Source: Hyperoodon ampullatus (Eukaryota; Chordata; Mammalia; Artiodactyla; Ziphiidae). From it: DNA of 64,000 bases. The translations under genes and the position numbers were made by a program. A model generated the notes under the pieces. That model did no database searches. It was not told where the DNA came from and was given only the letters and a program-made list of their open reading frames with translations. Location of the stretch: positions 38,593,185 through 38,657,184 of the forward strand of contig OX457070.1 of NCBI GenBank assembly GCA_949752795.1, read 5' to 3'. Shown here in pieces: positions 56,752-64,000 of the stretch; the first letter of the stretch is position 1, and each line of letters starts with the position of its first letter.

Positions 56752-57115
56752 CTGTATTAGATATCTATTGCAGTATAACAAATTACCAAAAAACTCAGTG
56801 GCTTAAACAATAATAAATATGTATTAACTCTTATAATTTCTGTGGGTCAGAAATTCAGGAATGACTTAGCTGGGTGGCTCTGACTCAAGGTCTTTCATGA
56901 GGTCGGAGTCAGATGTCAGCTAGGGCTGCAGTTATCTGAAGGCTTGACTCAGGCTAGAGGATCCACTTCCAGGTTGACTCCCTTACTACTCTGTTGTTGG
57001 AAGGCCTCAGCTACTTTTCACATGGGCCTCTCCATAGGACTGCTTCAGGGTCTCAATGATGTGGCAGCTGGCTTTCCCCAGAATGAGTGGTATAAGAGAA
57101 CGTGGTGAATGACCC
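56752..57115 (+). mobile_element. MLT1-like LTR fragment
   Basis: 'tgtattagatatctattgcagtataacaaattaccaaaaaactcagtggcttaaacaataa' is the MaLR 5' start. It continues 'ctgtgggtcagaaattcaggaatgacttagctgggtggctc', 'tgaaggcttgactcaggctagaggatccacttccagg', 'cacatgggcctctccatagg'. The right end is lost. Confidence 0.65.
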
Positions 57116-57444
57116 AGTAAGGCTGACAGTGAGTTGCCTAAGATTAAACTCAGTACTTAAATCCAAGTTTATTCCCCTCTAAGTGTTCTTTCCAACATAT
57201 CATAGCTATATGGTTAACTAAATAAATTACATATAGCTCTTAGAAAACTCAAGATAAAAAATCGAAATACCAAATTAGAAGTATTGCTTGCATTATAAAA
57301 GCATTCACCATACCACAGGATTATTTAAATGGCATATTCAAAATGACTCAGTTTATCAAAGATGAGTTTTAATGTGACTTTTGGGGATGCATTTGTTAGG
57401 TAATGAGAAATATAATTTTAAAATGTGTGTTGGAAGCACTCAGT

Positions 57445-57560
57445 TATATTGGATTGTGAATTTCTTGAAGGCAGGGATAGAGTCAGGTGTATCTTCAGTA
57501 CCAACCTTGGCACCCAGCCCAGAGGAAGCTTTCAACAAAAGTTTATTAAGTAAAAGGATG
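57445..57560 (+). mobile_element. L2-like 3' tail
   Basis: 'ggattgtgaatttcttgaaggcagggatagagtcagg...ttggcacccagcccagaggaagctttcaacaaaagtttattaagtaaaag'. Confidence 0.6.
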
Positions 57561-58982
57561 GTTATGGCAAAATATCTGTAATTACAATTTCTTAAGAATC
57601 TTTTTTGTATATGAAAAGTTGACACATTGTTTTAAAAATACATTTATTCTTATTTTATAGCTAAGAGTCTGATCCCTACTGAGCTTTATATTACTAGACT
57701 ACCTAAAACTTATTTAGATATTAGTATTGGCCTGATATAACATGTTGTGAAATTTTTTATCCCTGCTGAGTTTTGAGGTTGAAAAATTGACAGATGTTTA
57801 ATGAAAACAAAGAAAAGGGTCAAAAGAAAAATCTCATCTAAAGAATGGATAAGAGATCTGTTTTCAGAACATGTAGGTAAATGGAATGGTGTTTATTATT
57901 AGACTCAATTAACCAACCAAACTATTATCCTAAATCTGAATAAAATCTTTTCCACTGGAAAAAAATACTGAAGAATTAAAGTTTAAAAAAAACATGTTGC
58001 ACTCTAATTGGTCAAAGACTTGAAGAGATTCTTGGCAGATTTTTCTTTTTTAATAGCCAGGGGGTCCATTGTTTTCTGATTTGAACACTATTGCTGTTTG
58101 TAAAGACTTTGTAAGGGAAGGTGAACAGATGCTTCTTTGGAATGATTCCTTATCAAGTCTTGTCTGCAAAATAAGTAGATTATCAGGTTTATGATAGTAT
58201 GGCTATTAGCATAAGCTCACAAAGGGATCAGATTATGGTAAGACATAGATAAAAGAGTTAAAGAAAGATGTTTGTTGAACAACTACAGTTAAGGATAGAA
58301 AGGTTAGCATTAGAATACTGATCACAGTGATAACCTGGTATGAATACTTTGCAACTTTATATAGTTTACCTTTGTGATGGTGGTAATGTAAGATGAGTTC
58401 TATTAGTCCTAGTTCAGGTAGCGTAGATGCATATTTCCAAGTGTAAATTTCTCAGTTTTCTACATGTATTTGGAGTTAGTCATTCTTCTGTTAAAATAGT
58501 TAACTGTTTAGGGTCTGAAAAGAGAAACATCTATTGATACAACAGGAATGGAAGTATGTGCCATGTGACATTCTACCCTTTCCTCACCCACAGCAGACAT
58601 TTATCATGGCACATTTTCTCCCTGAGTCATTGTTTGGGGTTTGCAAAGGAGCTGGAGATTGACAAAATTAAAAGAGATCAAAATTATCACCCATGAGAGA
58701 GAACTGTATAACTAACAACAGATAGGAATTTGCCTTGATAAATCAATAACTTACTTGTTGGCTAAAGACAGTAAATTAGACTCACTTGAGGGGAGTTATA
58801 AGGAAAACATTTGCTCTTTTATGTAAGTTGTCATGGATTGCTATTAAATGTTTTGAATATAAGAGGAATATATAAGAATTAAAAATTTATTTTTAGTTAA
58901 CATTTTTTAGACTAAGAATATTCAAGAGGTTGACTCCTGTTTTTATGCAAAATATACCCATAAAATATATAGAAAATTAAAA
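57561..58982. other. Unique AT-rich non-coding DNA
   Basis: No repeat or gene recognised in 1.4 kb of AT-rich DNA. Confidence 0.45.
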
Positions 58983-59110
58983 CTAGAAAGGACTGTTGAG
59001 GCCACTTATTCCCACCTTCTCTCCATTTTATTATTGCCAGAAGTAAGGCTCAGATTGGGGAGCTGATTCATATAAGTTCACAAAGCTCATAAATGATAGC
59101 AGTGGGGCTA
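58983..59110 (-). mobile_element. MIR/MIR3-like fragment
   Basis: 'actagaaaggactgttgaggccacttattcccaccttctctccattttattattgccagaagtaaggctcagattgggga...gttcacaaagctcataaatgatagcagtggggct' resembles the MIR-related 'aaaggaccttagaggtcatc...cattttacagatgagg' repeat. Confidence 0.5.
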
Positions 59111-59224
59111 GTGAAATTGCTGCAGTCTTAGTTGGCCATTCCATCCATATAGCACAGCCTCTTTAGTGATGGCATAAAATAAGTGGATTTCACTATCTCT
59201 TCAACTCTAAGGTATGATGTTTCT

Positions 59225-59412
59225 TTCTAACCCCTCATGAACTCCCTGATAATACATATTTATTTGTTTATTTCCTGTCTCCATCTACTAGAATGTAAAC
59301 TCCCTGAGGACTAAGTCTGTGTCTGTTTTGTTCTCTACTATTTCCCTATTGTATCCTCCTCATTTATTGAGGATATAGTACATGTTCAAAAAACAGATGC
59401 TGCTGAATAAAT
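59225..59412 (+). mobile_element. L2-like 3' tail
   Basis: 'tagaatgtaaactccctgaggactaagtctgtgtctgttttgttctctactatttccctattgt...aacagatgctgctgaataaatgagctgag' follows the L2 3' end. Confidence 0.65.
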
Positions 59413-59479
59413 GAGCTGAGATGAGGCTCAGAATCTTTGCTAATCTCATACTCCAGATAGCTGCCACAAATTGATTGCA

Positions 59480-59790
59480 GTTAGCTTTCTAGTAACCTGT
59501 GCTGGACAGACTCCAAGGTCACCCCCATGATCCTCTCCTCTTGGTGTTCACACCCTTATGTAATCAGTTCTCCCTTGAGAGAGGAAATGATCTGTGACTT
59601 GCTTCTACCAATGGAATGCAGCAAAGGTAAAAGAATGTGTGTGATTACATGCATGTGATTTTTATTACATAAGATTATAACACCGGTCTTTCTAAGAGAC
59701 ATTCCTTCTTGCTGGTTTTGAAGAAGCAAGTTGCCATGTTGTGAACTGCCTATGAAGAGGGTCACTTGGCAAGGAACTGAGGGTGGCATG
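59480..59790 (+). mobile_element. Old LTR-like fragment
   Basis: 'cacccccatgatcctctcctcttggtgttcacacccttatgtaatcagttctcccttgagagagg', 'gacttgcttctaccaatggaatgcagcaaaggt', 'gttgccatgttgtgaactgcctatgaagagggtcacttggcaaggaactgaggg' match a familiar MaLR-like mammalian repeat; exact name not assigned. Confidence 0.55.
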
Positions 59791-62342
59791 TGTACTCTAA
59801 ATCCAACACCATAATCTAGGGGAAAATGAAGCTCTCTTTTGAAAGTGAAAAGGCTTAGTTTCTGGTTTGGGCTCTGTTGAATTCACAGGGCCACAGATTC
59901 AGCTCTTTTATAATCTACTGGTGTTTAATCATGGTTTATTCATAGAAGTAAGAGCTCTCTTTCCTTTACTTCTACTCACTTGGTTGCCAACATTCAAACT
60001 AATTCACAAGATAAGCTGGGCATGGAGTCAGGGTGGGAGCATATCTGGGTATCTTTGTTTATTTCTAAAAATGGTTCTCTACATTTTGAATGTGTTTCAA
60101 ATCAGCCTGTAGGTGAGTAACCAAAGATGCCATTCTCTAAAAAGGTCCTTTCATTTAAAATGGTTTGTCTGTGTAGACTGTGTATGTTAGTAAAGGGTGA
60201 TGAAGCCCCTTTAAAAAAAATGGAGTCAAATAATTTTTTATGAGTCTAAATAATCTTAATTATTTTTATCACTGAATTTTGTGGGGTTGGCAGTTTCTGT
60301 GTGCGGTGAAACTGTGCCTTTGCATTTCAAAGCCAAATAGAAATAAAATAGACTATGCATAATTTTGCATTGTCCTTGTCCTACCTCTTTATTTCAAGAG
60401 TAATCAGAGTTATCAGTATCTTTTACTTTACAAAATCGCTGCTGTTTAACAAAATTGGCTTTATATCAAATCTCATTTTTCCAACTGATTCCATAGATTG
60501 TTACTTGGATAGCCATAAAAAAGTCACCAAATAATGAGTTGAGGCTGTTATATGAAGACAATGTTAACATGGTGGCCAGGTCTGCGGGCTCCTGGAACTG
60601 TATTGGGTGTGCTTTTGCAGTTACTTTAGAAATACAAGACACTATTTATCACCTCCTTTATCTGTACTTACTTGAGACCAAGGAACACATTTTACTTTGG
60701 ATAATTGTCCATTTTCTGTATAGAAAGCACTCAGAACTCAGCCCTTCTTAATATTCCTTTGTCAGACTTATTTCCAATGCCTAAGAGAGCTAGCCTGCAA
60801 TACCTGATTTTACCATTAGGTGCTGCTCCTTAACATTCAACATGTAGTACAGTGATTCCCCTCCCCCGTGCCCTGCCCCAACTAAGTTGAGGACACAAAA
60901 GCACCCCATACTTTAAAAAATTTTTGGTATCTTTTTGCTTGAAGAAATATTGTTTCTTCTAAATAAATCGGAAGCCACAGCCCTAACCTGAAAAATTTCC
61001 AAGTTTGACATTTAAGTTTTTGTAAAATAAATTAGTGAGCTATTCTAGGAAGGCTATCAGGTTTCACTTTTACAGAACGCTTTTTTTTTTTTAAGTGCAA
61101 AAAGATCTTTCTTACAAGAAAATATATTAAATATATTCAAAATGAATAACTTGGGAACTATCTTTGAAATAAATTTTTTTATTGTTTGAATGTTTAGTCT
61201 CTTTTTTCTGAGTAAGCTAGAAATTACCTAGATATTTTGATTTCACTGACAACTGCATAAATTTTGCAGGTGTAATTGAATTTTTTGAAAGAAGTGAAAA
61301 TATGCTTTTCTGTTTTTTAAAAAGGTAGTAGAAAGAATTCCAAAGAAGAAAGGACTTTTACTGACAGAGTGGCATTTCTTATCTTTGTACTTCTGCAACA
61401 GACTAGGGATTAACAGTTGTGGCAGCAACAGCTATTTTTTGGGGGGGAGTGGGGTACATACATAATTGATCTGAGGCAATAATTCAATGCTGAAATGGTC
61501 TCATGTTCCATGAAAACTTGAAGTAGGATGTCAAAATAGCTCAGATACAATGTTTTGTGACAGTAAGCAGCCAGCAGCCCTCAGCAGAAGCTCTGGAACT
61601 TACAGGTTAACTCTGGGTGTTCTGTTAAGGCTACTAGCCCATCTATATCAGTTCCTGGAAAACTACCTGGGAAAGGGAAGATAAGAGTTAAATCTGGCAT
61701 ATGGGAGACAGGTATAATAAAAATAATAAAAACCATAGAACTCACCATATTTCAACATAGAGTCTTACATTCAGGTAAGAAGTTATCTTTATGGGAGGGT
61801 TTTCCCCCTTTATTCTTTACTTTTTAATTTTTTTTCTTTACAAAAAAATATTTGGTGATTTTGGAAAATTGTTTCCTGTGAATGAAACTCTTCACTTTAG
61901 GGGTGATATGTTGTGACTTATGAGAATTTGAAATACCTGTTATGGATCAGCTCTCACTTAGCAAGGGCTGTATTTGTCAGGTGATGACTGAAGCTGTAAA
62001 TCAGTATTCTTAGATCTGGAATTTCCTATAGTGAAGCAAATAGCTGCAAACCTCAGCTTTAAGAATAAAATAAAATGAAACAAGCAGTAATAATAATAAA
62101 AAAAAAAACCTTGACAGGCAAATTTGGTGTTTCACGTTGTGCATTTCTTTTCAGTCTCTCAAACTTTCTGAACACTATAATTTGTACTGCTGCATCACTA
62201 TCATCAAAGATACGGGACTTTATAAGCTCTTCTCTTATAGGAATGCCCCCCACCCCCCTTTTTTTTTTAAGAGAAAGGAATGCATAAAAATTCAGCCACT
62301 TGAATCTGTGAGCAATCACTCTTCTAGCAAAAGTCTTGTATT
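59791..62342. other. Unique AT-rich non-coding DNA
   Basis: No firm repeat or gene in about 2.5 kb. It contains homopolymer runs (A8-A10 near 62099, C and T runs near 62246-62270) and short frames only. Confidence 0.45.
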
Positions 62343-62453
62343 TCTTTAGTATGAGAAAGAAAAGAAGGAAGGAAGACTATAAAGAAAGGAAGGAATAGTG
62401 GAAGGGAAGGAAGAAGAGAGGGAAAGAAGAGGAAAGAGAGGAAGAGAAAGACA
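62343..62453. repeat. Polypurine (GGAA/GAAA)n tract
   Basis: About 110 bp of almost pure A/G, repeating GGAA, GAAA and GAGA units. Confidence 0.92.
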
Positions 62454-63174
62454 ACTTGGGACACATTTTCTTTTGAAAAAGTACGGCACTGAGGTGACAA
62501 TATTGTGCCATGAGGCTGAGATGATTTCTCAGACCTTCCCCTCCACGTTCAACCACATTCCCTTCCAAGTTTAACAACTCTTATAAATAAATAGCTCACA
62601 TTCAGAGCACAGTGTTAGTAAACAACGGTTCTTTTACTGTCTGTGGAGAAAACTTTGTCCTGTGTGGATCAGGACTGAATGGTCGTCTTAATTTTAGTTC
62701 AGATGTTTTTAAACATTTGAAAGGAATTAAGATGAGATCAGATGAGAGCTGATAGAGAAGTGGCTTTAACAGTCTGTGGGGCTGGAGTCATGGGTTATTC
62801 ATGGCCTGAGCTTACCATTTAGTCACAAGTCTGAAGTCCATGTCTACTTTTGCTCTCCTGAGGCTGAGATCCACTCATAAGACAGCTGTCCAGAACACGG
62901 AGGAGAGCTGAAGTGGTAAAGGAGGAACTTCCAGTAGGTGGTGGAGAGTTTTGCATTGGCTGCTCCTCTGTATTAATAATCAGTTTGTCTCTAAATCCAA
63001 AGATATGCTCATCAGTTTTTCAAAAGCAAAATGGGATGGCCATGCCATTTAGCCAGAGGATATGAAGCCGAGTTGAACTTCTCTTCTTACCTGAACCACC
63101 TTTCAGTTCTGAGTACCTAGATGTTCTCTCTTTCTGTTATGTTTACCGTCTTGTCATCGCAGTATTCACTCTTT
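62454..63174. other. Unique non-coding DNA
   Basis: Nothing recognised between the purine tract and the SINE. Confidence 0.45.
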
Positions 63175-63191
63175 TGTTATCCTTCCTACTT

Positions 63192-63402
63192 TTTTTTTTT
63201 TTTTTTTTTTGCAGTGTGCGGGCCTCTCACTGTTGTGGCCTCTCCCGTTGTGGAGCACAGGCTCCGGAGGCGCAGGCTCAGCGGCCATGGCTCACGGGCC
63301 CAGCCGCTCCGCGGCATGTGGGATCTTCCCAGACCGGGGCACGAACCCGTGTCCCCTGCATCGGCAGGCGGACTTTCAACCACTGCGCCACCAGGGAAGC
63401 CC
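63192..63402 (-). mobile_element. CHR-type SINE, short form, perfect 17-bp TSD
   Basis: Poly-T (about 20), GCAGTGTGCGGGCC..., GGGAAGCCC. The TSD TGTTATCCTTCCTACTT is perfect at 63175-63191 and 63403-63419. The body is close to the copies at 2836, 11275 and 35587. Confidence 0.97.
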
Positions 63403-63419
63403 TGTTATCCTTCCTACTT

Positions 63420-64000
63420 GATCTCTCTTCTCCTGAATCATAGATAGGGGAACTAAGGGTGTGGGTAGATAAGAGTCAGTGGGTCCATGGCGCTTCCAGG
63501 GTACCATATTTAGAAGTGCCTGGAAGTCAGGAAGGCGACCCTGGCCTTGCTGTGTAAGAACCTGAGCCCACCGTCAGCCAGGGTGCCCACCTTGTGCCCA
63601 GAAAGGGGCCTGAAACTAGCTCACCAGCTTTCATTGAAGACTGTGGGACAGAAGGGGCAGTGAATTAGCAGGAGAGATTGGGAGCTGGGATGGAAGAAGA
63701 TGATTCTGCTTTGAAGCCCTTTAGTCCTGCTCTGCACAGGGTGCTATCTGGGTCTGGGGTTCTTGTAATTTGCTTGACATTCCTGATAGGGTTTGTGGCC
63801 TGTTGGCAATTTATCCAGATGTAGAAAAGGATTCTCCTAAGTTAGAAAAAAAAGCCCTGCCTGATCTTAAAAAACAGAACCAAAACACACCTCTGCTTTC
63901 CTTCTCCTTGTGACACACAAAGGGGATGGTGAGTGCTGAAATGGAGGAGAGTGGTAATGCAACTGTTCTCAAGTGGTGTTTTGAGAAACCAGGGAGGAGG
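63420..64000. other. Unique non-coding DNA
   Basis: No repeat or gene recognised to the window end. Confidence 0.45.

Noticed and set aside
2836..63402. Regularly recurring near-identical 200-bp units as a CRISPR-like or tandem array
   Set aside because: The units are kilobases apart, have poly-A tails and TSDs, and carry Pol III boxes. They are dispersed SINEs.

Overview
This is nuclear DNA from a mammal, almost certainly a cetacean (whale or dolphin, probably toothed). The main evidence is a set of tRNA-derived SINEs of the cetacean/hippo CHR type. Six short copies and three or four long copies carry the 5' start GGGCTTCCCTGGTGG and a Pol III B box, and several have intact target-site duplications (TSDs). 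The younger L1 copies have the 3' ends typical of cetartiodactyl L1. I saw no ruminant BovB or Bov-tA sequence. This assignment rests on recognising the families by eye, not on a database search.

I find no protein-coding gene, exon, tRNA, rRNA or CRISPR array that I can support. The open frames I checked fall inside L1 ORF2 remnants, inside SINEs (the same SINE reading frames recur at every copy), inside a Tigger transposon remnant, or are short chance frames in unique DNA. The window reads as an intergenic or intronic gene desert.

Layout. 1-3740: an old antisense L1, split by a younger sense L1 (1135-2271) and a CHR SINE. 3741-10900: unique DNA with MIRs, two MLT1-type LTRs in opposite orientation, a MER20 and an old LTR-like element. 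10904-11617: a solo gammaretrovirus-type LTR with a 4-bp TSD, itself holding a SINE. 11700-18290: unique DNA with MIRs and a truncated L1. 18297-19869: an L1 insertion with an internal inversion and a perfect TSD. 19880-24317: a stretch almost free of recognisable repeats, rich in homeodomain-, POU- and SOX-like motifs. It is the best candidate here for conserved developmental enhancers. 24318-29050: unique DNA with a few repeats. 29050-38760: one very long antisense L1 carrying four SINEs, a Tigger transposon and a TA microsatellite. 38761-64000: unique DNA with old MIR, L2 and LTR-like pieces, an L1 tail at 45.5-46.2 kb, microsatellites and three more SINE loci.

No genes work together here. 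The content is a layered record of retroposition plus one repeat-poor block that may be regulatory. I did not find a new biological system. Repeat family names are from memory of consensus sequences, and boundaries of old elements are approximate (tens of bases).
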